NCBI RefSeq assembly: GCF_029227915.1
Contig: NC_079881.1
Span: forward strand, 12,189,501-12,253,500
From: Hydractinia symbiolongicarpus
Lineage: Eukaryota > Cnidaria > Hydrozoa > Anthoathecata > Hydractiniidae
Length of the DNA stretch: 64,000 bases
Direction: 5' to 3'
In this document: one piece after another, positions 22,925 to 34,558 of the stretch
Numbering within the stretch: position 1 is the stretch's first letter
Layout: every line of letters starts with the position of its first letter
Program-made: the position numbers and the translations under genes
The notes under the pieces: model-generated
Seen by the model: only the letters and a program-made list of their open reading frames with translations
Database searches by the model: none
What the model was told of the DNA's origin: nothing

Positions 22925-23930
22925 CTAATATTGACGAAAGTGAAAAAAATTATCATATTTCGAAAGACAAGACTGTTTTAGATGATAATACACGCGAGTG
23001 AAGTCGGGCGACTGAGTTAACTCCTTCGACTTCGGACTAACATATATGCGTTTTGTCTTTGATGCCACAATCAAATCATTTGGTTCTTCAGGCTTTCCGT
23101 GTCGCCCACCACAACCATAACAACATGTTACGTTCCTGTGACAACATTTTAGCAATGTCAGCTGGTAACAGTGTGGAGCAGAATCTGGTTGAGAAGGCTG
23201 ATTTACTAAATTCTTTGTTATACCTGTAGTTGGAGGTGTATTAGTACTCGCAGATGTTTTCGCTGCTGTAGGAATAGATGTGGTAGTTGCTGAAGTTGCA
23301 GTTGTAGTAGTTGTTGTTGTTGATGCGCCACCATTAGTAGTTGAATTTACTCGCACTGGATTGACGTAAAACTGCACTGGCGTTGATTTCAAGTTAGCAG
23401 GACCCTTTCTTCTTTGAGTAGATTTTGATTTCTTCCGTCCCGCATTAGCTTCTTTGTTAAAATCTGCTAGGAGATTTATTTTTGCTTTTTTGCTGTTGCA
23501 ACTTTGTACAAATACTTTGATGATTCCCAAATACGTTGCAACAGCAAGCGAATGAGCACAAATTCCATAACATTTACACTGATGACATTTAGAGTTGGTA
23601 CATTTCAAGCTTGGCTTCTTAACACATCATTACGTACATAGTACGACGAACCAAACCCCTTTAAAATAAGATTTCCTGTTACCAATTCGCACGCCTTTTG
23701 TTTTATCTCTTGGACGATGGATTTCGGAATGTTTTGAATATCCACAGTGAGAACATCGTTGTTAGCACTTTTCTTTTTTTGGACAGCTACACTCACTTTC
23801 GTCTTTTCAGGTAAAACGAAGTCGTTGAATTTCTTCACAGCTGCGATTCTTTGAGCAGCTGACATAACATAGTATTTCTTGTCACCAATAAGAAACTTAT
23901 CTTTGTATTCTTCTGCGATTCTCCAGTCAC
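22925..23930 (-). pseudogene. MULE C-terminal exon with SWIM zinc finger
   Basis: Opens 'GDWRIAEEYKDKFLIG', then the SWIM motif CxCxxxxxCxH at about 23550-23590 after a frame change near 23612. A Thr/Ala/Ser-rich linker ('TTTTTTTATSATTT') and a cysteine cluster ('CCHRNVTCCYGCGGRHG') follow, with the end at TAG 22925. SWIM fingers are common DNA-binding tails of MULE transposases. Confidence 0.7.
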
Positions 23931-24050
23931 CTACACCGAATAGAATTAGAACGGTTAGTCAAGATAATTACATTTTTCTATATAGACACGGATTACAATT
24001 GGAGCAAGAGAATGCTATGATATTTAAACCAAAACAAAACTACTACAAAC

Positions 24051-25574
24051 CTTTTCCAACAAGAGCAAGCTTTAGTTTTTCTTCTTGCTTATTGACTTCG
24101 TCCTGCACCAGCTTGATTGTTTCTTTTAGGGAAAGCTTGCCAACACCTTTACTTCTTTTCAACATCGAGTTGATAGATTCATTACCGTTCTGCGTGTAGT
24201 CGGTTGGAGGATTACCTAATCCACACCCAATTCTGACTGATGCTAGCATACATTATTTTATGTCTTCTTTTTTGTAGGCGTCCATGTATTTCACAAACTC
24301 ACCACCACATTTTCTTCTTAACCATAAACTTTTCAACTGTTCGTAAGTTTCGTCAAATTCTTTTTCATCACAGTCCATTAATCCTTTCACTTTTGTGTTT
24401 CCGACCTTTTTGCCAAATATTTCAATTATGTAGAGATCGCTTGCAATTCCGAGATCTGCACATTTTTTCAAAATATTATCCTTCATATGTATTGCACAAA
24501 GAAGATGTTTTGCTTCTTTGAAGGTGGACTTAAGTGATTCGTACACATTTTTCTCTCCATCGGTTCCAAACGCTTTTAAATGTGCTAAACTTGGCTTAAG
24601 TCGAACTAAATTTGATGGTAGTGTATAATACGAGTCAAATGTTTTATGCGAATGAATTAACGTAGGACCCAACATAACAGGATGCTCTTCAGTACCATTT
24701 TTGACTAACAGAGGGTGTTTATACGTCGTAACGGTGACATTGAAGTCGCAAATGTTGAATGTAGGATCAGCACCCAAAATACACCAACAATCTTTTTCGC
24801 AGCAAAATCTTCCTAAATCATTTAATTGGTTGATTGATGCCAAAAAAATAGATTTTTCTGGCGCTGTTCGCACATCCCTAAGGAATGCAGAAGATGATCC
24901 AGCTTGACCTTTGCACAGACGTCGCTTTACTGCTTTTTCTGATGACGTCATAAATATGTTTGTACGAGTTTGGCAAATCAGTAATGGTTCGTGCTTGTTC
25001 AAACCCTCGTGCTTTTAACACTTTATGAAAGTTTTTTTTACCATTATTTCTGATATTTTTAGAGGCCTTTATGCTCTTTCGCGTAGAGAACGATGTCTTT
25101 GAGAAATTCCTGTTATCCCCAGCCTCTGGGATAACGTGTTCACCATTTTCAAAATAATACTGCACGTATACAAGTTTATTCATTTTATCGCATCTATCTG
25201 TAACCGTTATAATTACTTTGTGGAAATCAGCGAACTGTTTATGAGTATATACAAAGCGTGTTGCTTTGTATTCATAGTCACTCTTGGTACCTCCCTCGAC
25301 TTTGTCATCAAAAGTGCGGAAATAAATGGTTTTCGTACCATTACGACACATTCCGATCATCATGTCATGTTTGACGTCTCTCCAGTCTCCAAGAGCGCTT
25401 GTGTCAACTATAAATTCGACATTGTGTGTCACGTACACTGGTGTAGCTGTACTGAACGTTCTTGAGGTATGTTTTGCTCAAGTAGCATTGACAAGATATC
25501 ATTTGTTTCCGATGCTTTTCCTTTGCCTTGTGCGAATATAGGAAGCGTCAAGTCGTTGTTATAGTAAATGAAGT
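24051..25574 (-). pseudogene. MULE transposase core exon
   Basis: Contains the DDE-type core motifs of Mutator-like transposases, with the first Asp near 24760, the second near 24570 and the Glu near 24190. Two frame changes (about 25450 and 24950) and an in-frame TAA (24253) break it. Confidence 0.75.
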
Positions 25575-26001
25575 CTGAAAATAGGACACAAAAGACAATT
25601 TAAAAAAAATTCCTAAATTATAGGTTATGGGAATGAGGTTGTTATGTTAAAATACTTTTTCTCGCATTTAGTTTTAAAGGAGATCAAAACATTCACCAAT
25701 TACCTGTTTCTAATAGGTTGCATGTTAATCGATTATTTGATACTGGATCGTCATCATCATTATCACTGGAATCTAAATTTTAAAAGAAAACCAGCCTCAG
25801 ATTTTGCCAAAAAGTATGTTTGTTATAAAAAACGTATAGTAAAAAAATTCTACCTATCACTATCACTTTATTTTTATCTTTGTTGGTATATTCAGCTTGC
25901 TTTTCTAAACAATACATTTTTCATAAATTTCGTTACCAGTTCTCATTATTTTTTCGTGAAAAAACCTGCAAGCTCCACATAAAATTACAAATAGAATCAA
26001 T

Positions 26002-26310
26002 TGTTTCGAACTTCGTTCGCGGAACGCTTTCGGCAACCGGCAGTGCACAAGATAAACAAACGATATCGTAGAGTACAGACGCTAAGAAGGCAGCTGAGAA
26101 AGCAGAATGCAATACGACAAATACGTGGTCGAAAAGTGAGAAAATGACAGTCTCTTTTTTAACGATTTTTCTTATATTTTTGATTATGTTCAGAACTAAA
26201 GTTTTATTTTGTTCATTGTATAGGTAATCGAACTTGCCAAGCCAAGAGAGTCTCATGTTTGATTATACATTTCCACAAATTTGTTTTCTATCTGTATGAT
26301 CCACAAAACA
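26002..26310 (+). repeat. left LTR of the BEL/Pao element
   Basis: 309 bp, TG...CA termini. A minus-strand ORF through it is duplicated in the right LTR and is a shadow, not a gene. Confidence 0.95.
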
Positions 26311-26571
26311 TTCGATTACTAACTACACTTGATGTATCGCAAAGCCGATTATAAGATCAACTGAATATCCGAATTTATTGAATTTATATATGTACTTAAT
26401 TCACTGTTAATGTTACGCAAGAACACTGTCCAAATCGCCATCTTAAAAAAATCACGAGGAAGCCATAATTTTGAAGCGACTTCGTAGCTTCAATTAGCAC
26501 TGTAGACCAATAAACGCTACTTTGGGGCTATTTCGGACCGGCCAGCTATAAACTGCGGACCCGCCCCAAAA

Positions 26572-28143
26572 ATGAGCACCACAGAAAACGATGTACCCGA
26601 TCAGTCGAATGCGAAAAGGGAACGCATACAAGCTAAAAGAACTTACACAAGACAAGCTAACAACTTACGAAAATCTCTTGAAAATAACGCTATTCTCGCC
26701 ACTATTAAAAATAGATTTTCAGATCTCAGACAAGCTTGGATAGTGGTGCAGGAGAAGCACGATCAATTTGTTTCGATCTTGGCATCGGAACAGCAAGAAA
26801 CGGAAGATAATTGGATAGAGGAACTAAATAACGTCTATTGTGAATTGGAAGAAAAAACTAATTGGTTTATTCAGAAATCAGAGGCTGAGGAACACGCAAA
26901 AAAGGAGTTAGAACGTGACAAAGAAAGGGAGCTAACGCTGAAATTACGAAGGGAGTTTGAATTGACCAGACTGTCAGAATGCATGGAATCTATGGCAAAA
27001 CTTTTGGTGTCAAGAAGCAGCGACCACACTGAGGATGAATTTGTGATAATGAAGGAGGTAGAGAATACGGTAAATCAAAGGATGAAAGTTTGTGAAGAAG
27101 TGCAACAAGAATACATGTCGACATTAAAAGATGAGGAAGCAACCCGAGAAGAGAGTGAGCGCTTCCTTGATGCATGGAGACGCTGTAATGAACTTCGATC
27201 AGAGGCCCGTGTTTTCCTTGGGGGGCATAGGCAACAAACACATGCTTCTTCGTCAGGATTGCGTTTGGAGAGACTAAAATTTCAATCATTCAGCGGGAAC
27301 TTAAGAAAGTATCCTAAATTCAAAAGCGATTTTGTCAAATATATACTCCCCGCATACAAGACCGATCAAGCCGCGTTTGTTCTAAAATCTTACTTAAATG
27401 ATAACGTTAAAGAACAGGTCGAGTCGTTAGATGACATCAATGAAATTTGGGCGCGATTAGACAAGAAATATGGCGATGAAGGTAAGCATGTCGACGCAAT
27501 AATGGCAGACATTAAAGAAATGTCGAAGTGTGAGGATTCCGATGTGGAGAGCACTTTAAACCTGATTAACACCGTTGAGAGAGCACACAGAGAACTTGCA
27601 CGACTGGGAAGGGAACAAGAGATAAACAACGCTACTATTGTTTCGGTTATTGAGGAAAGACTATCGGATGAAGTCCAGAAGGAGTGGATAAAGACAGCGA
27701 CTGGAGAACAGAGGGTAGAGATATCGCGAAACAAATTCCCAGCACTATTGAAATTACTCTTAACGTATCGCGAGAGAATTGAATACAAGTGCTCCAATAT
27801 CAGATCATGTGATGAATTTCGGGGAAATGTTAATCTAAGCGACTCCCGAGATCCCCGAAATAGACTTGAGAATACATCGAAGCAGCACTGCTGGTTGCAC
27901 CAAGTTAACGGGGACCATCCTATCTGGCGATGCAGACTCTTTCAAAGCAAATCTCCGGAAGAAAGAGTTGATCTAACCAAAAAGTATAACGCTTGTTTTG
28001 CATGTCTTGAAGTAGGACATGTGGCTAACAATTGCAAGAGAGGATTCAAATGTCGCGAAGAAAAGTGTGGACTGCCCCATCACCAACTTCTACATGAAGC
28101 GCACGCTTCTGGAGCTGTATTTCATGGTCGCTCATTCGCATAA
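26572..28143 (+). CDS. BEL/Pao Gag
   Basis: 523 residues from ATG 26572. The N-terminal half is strongly charged and probably coiled-coil (Glu/Lys/Arg-rich, residues about 60-170). The middle matches the Gag region of BEL elements ('LERLKFQSFSGNLRKYPKFK', then 'LLKLLLTYRERIEY'). The C-terminus has a CCHC zinc knuckle 'CFACLEVGHVANNC' (CX2CX4HX4C) preceded by 'CWLHQVNGDHPIWRC'. Gag packages the element RNA into particles. The frame ends at TAA 28141-28143, but the protease and polymerase follow in the same frame, so this stop either is a mutation or requires readthrough. Confidence 0.85.
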   Translation: MSTTENDVPDQSNAKRERIQAKRTYTRQANNLRKSLENNAILATIKNRFSDLRQAWIVVQEKHDQFVSILASEQQETEDNWIEELNNVYCELEEKTNWFIQKSEAEEHAKKELERDKERELTLKLRREFELTRLSECMESMAKLLVSRSSDHTEDEFVIMKEVENTVNQRMKVCEEVQQEYMSTLKDEEATREESERFLDAWRRCNELRSEARVFLGGHRQQTHASSSGLRLERLKFQSFSGNLRKYPKFKSDFVKYILPAYKTDQAAFVLKSYLNDNVKEQVESLDDINEIWARLDKKYGDEGKHVDAIMADIKEMSKCEDSDVESTLNLINTVERAHRELARLGREQEINNATIVSVIEERLSDEVQKEWIKTATGEQRVEISRNKFPALLKLLLTYRERIEYKCSNIRSCDEFRGNVNLSDSRDPRNRLENTSKQHCWLHQVNGDHPIWRCRLFQSKSPEERVDLTKKYNACFACLEVGHVANNCKRGFKCREEKCGLPHHQLLHEAHASGAVFHGRSFA

Positions 28144-31100
28144 AAAAGAGAGGTCATTCTTCAAGTCCAGGAAGTAAGATGTTACAGTAGAGGCAGTAAC
28201 AAAAATAAAATAAATGTCCTGTGGGATGGAGGAAGCACTATTTCACTAATTACTTTCGACGCAGCCAGAAGACTAAATTTGAGCGGAAGGAGTACAAGAC
28301 TGGAGATAACAAAAGTCGGTGGAGAAGTTTCTCTTATCGAATCTATGAAATACAATGTTACGCTCATTGATGAGAACAATCGGCATGTTTGAATTAATGT
28401 CTTAGGGATTGACGTTATTTCTAATGACATTACTGGAGTGCACACGAATGACCATCCTGAACTGACAGCAGACATTCCACATACCAGTATTAACAGACCG
28501 CAAGTTGGAGGTCGTATAGATTGTCTCATTGGATACGACTACGCAGCTTTCCATCCAGTGCCGATAAAAGTTGCAGGACATTTACTTGTACTTCAGAATA
28601 GATTTGGTCGCCTAGTAGGTGGTTGCCAGCCAGTGAGAAAAGGTGTATTTACTAAAAGAGTGGAAAATGCACAGGTCTGCCACGTTCAAGGGCATCTAAA
28701 CGAATTCTTTTCTATTGAAAGCTTAGGAATTCAGTGTACACCTAGATGTGGTTCTTGCAAATGTGGAAACTGTCATCCAGGGGGAAAGGATATGACATTG
28801 AAGGAAGAGAGAGAATACAGGCTAATTGAAGATAACTTAAAATATGATGAAACCGAGAAAAGGTGGAAGGCGGCTTATCCATGGATAAAGGACCCCCATG
28901 AACTTCCAAACAATAGATCGGTTGTGCTAGCAAGATTACAGTCAACCGAAAAACGCTTACTAAAGAACTTAGAACATGCTGATACTTACAATCGACAAAT
29001 TCAAGACATGATTAAAAGGGGAGCTTCCAGAATAGTCAGTACGGAAGAATTGAATCAGTATCGCGGACCAATTCATTACATTTCCCACCATGCCGTCCTT
29101 AAGCCGGATTCTAAAAGTACACCGTGTAGAATCGTATTTAACAGCAGTGCCAACTTCCACGGCCATGTCCTCAACGAATATTATGCTAAAGGCCCAGATA
29201 TGTTGAACACGTTGCTGGGGGTCTTGCTGAGATTCAGAGAAAATCGTGTAGCCCTTCTTGGCGATATATCAAAAATGTTTCACGCTATAAAAATACCAAT
29301 TCGTGATCAGATGACACACTTGTTCTTATGGCGAGATCTTCAGACAGATAAAGAACCAAACACATATGCGATGACAGCTGTAAATTTTGGAGACAAACCT
29401 TCCGCGACTATGGCTATGGTCGCCCTACGAAAGACGGCAGAAAAGCAAAGGCAGAACTACCCCATAGCGTGTAAAGCAATTATAGACAACAGTTACATGG
29501 ACGACATCACAGACAACGCTGATAACGCAGAGGAAGCAATTCAGCGAACTCGGGAGATCGATATCATTCTTGCAACGGGTGGTTTTAAGATTAAGGAATG
29601 GACGATATCTGGGTTAGAGAAACCAGGTAGTGATGGAACTCATCCAATTGGTGAATTAGATAATGAGAATACGGAGAAAGTGCTTGGAATGAAATGGCAA
29701 TTTAAAGTTGACCACTTACTTTTTGATATCAACAAGCAAAGTCAACGCCTCTACCGATTCCAACAGACTTCAGAGCCATCAAGATTCACAAGAAGAGAGA
29801 TATTATCAGTTGTCAACGGTATATACGATCCCTTAGGACTTCTTTCACCCTACACCGTACAAGCCAAAATCATGATGAGAAAACTATGGACAAAGGATCG
29901 ACAAATATCGTGGGATGACCCACTGCCGGAAAATCTAGCGGATGAATGGCGTGAATTCTTTCAAGTGCTACCTGAATTACAAAGGATTTCTTACCCGCGA
30001 GCCATCAAACCGGAAAAAGCTGTTGGAGAACCTACATTGGTCATATTTTCTGATGCATCTGGAACAGCATATGGTGCCGTGGCTTACGCCAGATGGGAAC
30101 TGATTGACGGGTCATTTGGAAGTAGAATCATTGTGGCTAAGAATCGAGTCGCACCCATAAGGATAATTGACATTGTGCGCTTGGAGTTAATTGCTGCTGT
30201 TTTAAGTAAGCGCATCAGATGCTTTATCGAAAAGGAGACTAAATTGAAGTTCTCAAAAGTGTATCACATAGTTGATAGTGAAATAGTCAAAGCGATGATC
30301 TCGAAGGAAAGTTATGGTTTCAACACATTTGCTGCAAACAGAATTGGCGAAATACAACACTTTACCAGCCCATCAGAATGGTTTTGGGTGAAGGGCTCTC
30401 TAAACATAGCTGATTGGATCACCAGGGGAAAACATCCAAAAGATCTCGACAGGGAGAGCATTTGGCAGACCGGACAACGATTTTTGTCTCGATGCGTTGA
30501 TAACTGGCCCGTTCAAAGTACAACCACCATAAAAGAATTACCAGAATGTCCAAAGATTTCCTTTGTCGCTGTGTCCGATGGTCAGTTTGTGGAAACATTA
30601 GCTGAGAGGATCGATATTGAGCGCTTCAGCAAACTCGAGCTACTTAGAAATACGACAGCAAGAATCCTAAGATTATACAAAAGATTCCTGTCGACCAACC
30701 AAGGTAGAGAAATAGGCAAAGGCGAGCTGACAATAGAGGACCGGCAATATGCAGACAATTTTTGGATCAAGGAAGCTCAGAGAACTATCGAGGACGAAGT
30801 TAAGAAGGGAAAGTATATTAAGCTGTGTCCGAAGTATGAAGATGAAATTCTGGTGGTGGGTGGTCGGACAGAGCGATGGATGGAGGCGACGTGGAACAAG
30901 CAAAAGTTCATCCTCTTACCAGGAAATCACAGGCTATCCTATCTTATTGCCTCAACAGAGCATAAGTTGAGTGGACACTTGGGGATATCAGCGACGATAT
31001 CAAGAATTAGGTCGCACTACTGGATCATTGGAGTGAGAGCCTTAGTGAAAGGAATGCTGTCGCGATGTGTTATCTGTATAAGGAAACGCAAGGAAAAGAG

Positions 31101-32115
31101 TCTTCAAGTCATGAGTAGCCTCCCTGTTGAGAGACTTCGCCCGTCGCCACCGTTTAGTTCAACCAGTTTGGATTTCTTTGGACCATACCTCATTCGTGGC
31201 GAAGTTCAAAAACGAGTCAGAGGAAAGTGTTATGGTGTAATAATGACATGTATGGTGTCAAGAGCAGTTTACATCGATTTAAGCCACGACTACTCGACAG
31301 ATGCTTTTCTTCAAGTGCTACGACGATTTTCTAGTTTACGGGGTTAGCCGCACAGGATCTACAGCGATCCAGGTTCACAGCTTGTGGGGGCATCTAACGA
31401 ACTAAAGACTGCAATTCAAGGTATGAGCCAGTCGTCGATTCAGCGATATGGTCTAAAATACAACACGACGTGGAGGTTTTCTCCAGCCGATGGCCCATGG
31501 TTCAATGGTGTGACAGAAGCTTTAGTGAAATCAGTGAAACGAGTACTAAATGCAACAATCGGAGAGCAAATTATGACGTTTAGCGAGCTACAAACCGTCA
31601 TGTTTGAAGTGGCCCAAATTCTTAATCAACGGCCAATCGGTTCGCACCCAACGACACCGGACGATGGCTCTTATCTATGCCCCAACGATCTTATTTTAGG
31701 GCGGGCTTCTAACAAATCGCCGCAAGGGCCATTTAAAGAAAGAATTAGCAACAAACATAGGCTCGACTTTATTGAAGCTGTAGTTAACTCATTTTGGAAG
31801 AAGTGGTCCCGTGATGTCTTTCCCAACATGGTCATGCAACCCAAATGGCATGTTGCGAGGCGTAACGTGCAAAAAGATGACGTTGTACTTATCCAGGACA
31901 GTAACGCTATCCGAGGAGAATGGAAAATGGGAGTGGTCACAGAGACACATCCTGGAGACGACGGAAAGGTGAGACGTGTAACTGTATCTTACAAAAACAT
32001 TCGCGACGAGAACGACGCTAACAGCTACGGAGGTATTCGATATACGAGAATAGAACGACCAGTTCAAAGACTAATAGTGCTTATTCCGGCCGAAGAGAGA
32101 CAAACTATAGGCTAA
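28144..32115 (+). pseudogene. BEL/Pao Pol (protease, RT, RNase H, integrase) with in-frame stops
   Basis: Same frame as Gag throughout. The protease region (about 28150-28560) has the retropepsin-like 'LWDGGSTISLITF'. RT: 'LLGDISKMFHAI', 'MTAVNFGDKPSA', catalytic 'SYMDDITDN' (about 29490-29520). RNase H: 'VIFSDASGTAYGAVAY', 'RLELIAAVL', 'HIVDSEIV'. Integrase: HHCC finger 'HKLSGHLGI...CVICIRK' (about 30960-31090), first Asp in 'TSLDFFGPY', second in 'IYSDPGSQLVG', Glu in 'WFNGVTEALVK'. Stops: TGA at 28390-28392 (end of the protease region) and TAG at 31345-31347, three residues before the start of the second Asp block. No frameshifts, and all catalytic residues are still visible. Confidence 0.85.
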
Positions 32116-32133
32116 GTATTTTGCGGTGGGGAG

Positions 32134-32442
32134 TGTTTCGAACTTCGTTCGCGGAACGCTTTCGGCAACCGGCAGTGCACAAGATAAACAAACGATATCG
32201 TAGAGTACAGACGCTAAGAAGGCAGCTGAGAAAGCAGAATGCAATACGACAAATACGTGGTCGAAAAGTGAGAAAATGACAGTCTCTTTTTTAACGATTT
32301 TTCTTATATTTTTGATTATGTTCAGAACTAAAGTTTTATTTTGTTCATTGTATAGGTAATCGAACTTGCCAAGCCAAGAGAGTCTCATGTTTGATTATAC
32401 ATTTCCACAAATTTGTTTTCTATCTGTATGATCCACAAAACA
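32134..32442 (+). repeat. right LTR of the BEL/Pao element
   Basis: 309 bp, base-for-base the same as the left LTR as far as I can compare, and directly preceded by the polypurine tract. Confidence 0.95.
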
Positions 32443-32680
32443 TCAATGACACTTACTTCCTTTCTCACTCTCTTCAATTTTTACCCAACCGTCACCCGCC
32501 TCATCACTTTCAATTGTTTGGTTTAATGTGACTGCAACAACCATAAAATAAAAAGCAATAAAGCATAATATACAACCTCGTTCCCAGGTTTTTATAATTT
32601 TACGTTCGTGTTTCATTTTTGATTTTCTGCTTGATAAAAGTTCTAGAATCTAGATTGCAGAAAATATTCAAAGAACTTAC

Positions 32681-33120
32681 CAAATTCTAAAAAATCATAG
32701 TGACCTCTAGATTTCAAAATGTTGATGATCTCATTTGACTGCGTTCTCCTTGGCACTATTTTATTTAAGTTCATTAGAACATATTTCTCGCCTTACTTTA
32801 CGTAAACATTGATTGGTAAACGTAAGCAGTTACTTGCAGCATGTAGAACCATGTCCACAATATCACTATCGTAGCGTTTTTGGTGCGCATATTCATTAAA
32901 CTGATGTAATATGTCGATATCTCCGATGAATTCAGCGTAGAAATCGATATTTTTCAATAGTTCAAATCGGATCATATCAATTATTCCTTGTATGGATGGA
33001 ATGGCGGGCATTCCTTTCATCTGCATCGCAAATTCTATGGCATACAACAGGCAATGTCCATCCCCTTTCATCGCGTGTACCTTAACGTCGTCCTCTTTGA
33101 TCGCATTCACGACGAAAGAA
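32681..33120 (-). pseudogene. OTU-domain exon of the MULE
   Basis: Begins after TTTTAG. 'MKGDGHCLLYAIEFAMQ' holds the DGxC catalytic site of OTU cysteine proteases, and after the in-frame TAA (32793-32795) the same frame supplies 'RGHYDFLEF', the catalytic His motif. Both catalytic elements are present but separated by a stop. The exon ends at G|GTAAGT. Confidence 0.75.
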
Positions 33121-33129
33121 CTAAAAGTG

Positions 33130-34430
33130 GAAAATGAAAAAAAATGTCATTTTTTTAAAGGAAAACGAGGCTGCGAATGGTTGAAAAATAGGAACAAAAT
33201 AGGAACAATACACCGTTTTAAGATCATCTTAAGAACACAAATAAAGAAGTTCAGTTTAAATATATGCATTAAAAATTGAACTTCTAATAAAATTGTGTGC
33301 ATCATAAAAATTTCTTACTTGGAATAAAAAGTTGAGACTATAAAATGTATTCTTATAAGTAAATTCTTATAAAATTGCGTGTACACGCTTCTTTTTATAA
33401 CAAAAGCGGATCAAAAAATAAGAATATCCTAATTAAGAAAATATTCTAAGAATATGTCAAGGCTCTACTTTTTGCATATCAAGTAAACTAAACTTCTTTA
33501 TCCGCAACAACGAAATGTGTCCGTTACACGTAGTAAAATATACTCCACAAAATTATAGCAATTTTATTATATCAAGGCTGATTATATTTTTTTATGTGTA
33601 GTCATGCTAAGGATATTATTAAGAATATATGAGGTTGATATTGGTAAAAAATTAAGAATATTGAGGCTGAAACGAAAAAACACTATTCTTACAAAAAAAG
33701 CGTGTATTTATTTTACCACCTCATCCTGGTATGAAAAAATAACTGTGCTTACACGTGTTTTTCTTTTGATTTCATCGCGGGTGGAAATAAACTAGTGTTT
33801 TTTGCATGAAAAAATTTCAGCCTTGCCATCATTCCCGACCCCTGGGGACGAGAATGCCTTGCCATTGTTCTTATTCTGTTCGTATTTTTTTCAAAAAATT
33901 TCGGCCTCATTGTTGTTATATAATTGTTATGATAAAAAAAGGATATGTAAAACACACACCGTGACATTTTTTCTTTAATTTAAATGTTCGCTATTAATAA
34001 CTCTAAAACAATCTCTGTAATCCGCTACAACCCAACTAACTTGGAAACTTAACACACCTGGATTCATAGCTCAAAAAAGTCATTTGATTGTTTCAACACC
34101 TTGAATAATAGAGACACGTGTATGTGAAAAATACCCTGGGGAGATATATAGCTGGTGCAGCAAAATGTCGGCTCGTGACATAACGGTGCTAATAGATATT
34201 CATCTCTTTCATCTTTTTTTTTTCTTAAAATATCTTACTTCTTAAGCATTTTAAAGATCTACAATATGTATATCATCTTGTAAATGTTAGGTGTTTTTAA
34301 ATCACCTTTTCGCAGCACCCACACTCACAGTAGGAATACTTTTTATAGAACAAAAATTATAAAAAATGGTCACTTTATGATCTTTTTTATTATAGCATGG
34401 GTCAGTATTTTGTATCATCTAAATTTTGCC
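33130..34430. other. 5' part of the MULE, no exon identified
   Basis: AT-rich sequence between the OTU exon and the right terminal repeat. A fragment 'CCTGGGGACGAG' at about 33840 matches the termini of the foldback MITE family. A first exon and promoter of the MULE would be expected here but I could not support one. Confidence 0.35.
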
Positions 34431-34435
34431 GCATT

Positions 34436-34558
34436 GCGTCCCACGTCTCGATATCAGGATCCCGCGTCCCGGGTCCCGAGTCCCGCGTCTCGAGTCCCTC
34501 GTCCTGACTCAACAGGGTCCCGCGGCCCGCGTCCCACTTTTCCGATATGCCCTTTTAA
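34436..34558 (-). repeat. right terminal inverted repeat of the MULE, GGGACGC-rich
   Basis: Reverse complement of the left repeat: 'GGCATATCGGAAAAGTGGGA' followed by GGGAC-type units and 'CCCTGTTGAGTC'. Unit order differs between the two ends, so the internal minisatellite has changed independently. Confidence 0.7.

Larger units (their letters stand above)
26002..32442 (+). mobile_element. BEL/Pao LTR retrotransposon, structurally complete
   Basis: Two LTRs of 309 bp, identical by eye, start TGTTTC and end AAAACA. They are flanked by a perfect 5-bp target duplication TCAAT (25997-26001 and 32443-32447). Gag, protease, reverse transcriptase, RNase H and integrase occur in one plus-strand frame in BEL/Pao order. 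A polypurine tract (about 32123-32133, 'GCGGTGGGGAG') precedes the right LTR. No primer-binding site starting TGG was seen after the left LTR. It is inserted in an intron of the OTU-MULE gene, opposite strand. Confidence 0.95.
22925..33120 (-). pseudogene. OTU - MULE transposase - SWIM fusion gene, spliced, broken and split by BEL/Pao
   Basis: Exons (minus): 33120-32681, 32531-32457, 25772-25704, 25574-24051, 23930-22925. All junctions are GT/AG and keep phase across the BEL insertion, which lies in the intron after exon 2. Exon 1 is an OTU deubiquitinase-like domain. Exon 4 has the MULE transposase: 'LGADPTFNICDF' (first Asp), 'FGTDGEKNVYESL' (second Asp), 'LLCAIHMKDNI' and 'TQNGNESINSMLKR' (Glu). 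Exon 5 has SWIM 'CKCYGICAHSLAVA'. Breaks: in-frame TAA at 32793 and 24253, and frame changes near 25450, 24950 and 23612. Earlier 5' exons may exist. Confidence 0.75.
22188..34558 (-). mobile_element. OTU-MULE (Mutator-like) DNA transposon, interrupted by a BEL/Pao insertion
   Basis: GC-rich inverted terminal segments at 22188-22295 and 34436-34558 bracket a spliced minus-strand gene encoding an OTU protease, a MULE transposase and a SWIM zinc finger. Without the 6.4-kb BEL insertion the element is about 5.9 kb. No target-site duplication was identified, so the ends are approximate. Confidence 0.65.

Noticed and set aside
23879-25465. Plus-strand ORFs across 23.9-25.5 kb
   Set aside because: Opposite-strand shadows of the MULE transposase exons.
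26002-32442. Minus-strand ORFs of 105-107 residues repeated at both ends of the BEL element
   Set aside because: They lie in the LTRs and are identical only because the LTRs are. No domain.
32574-33852. A 1.3-kb MITE bounded by 'CAACCTCGTTCCCAGG' and 'CCTGGGGACGAG'
   Set aside because: The two ends match the foldback family only partly, no target duplication was found, and the span contains MULE exons.
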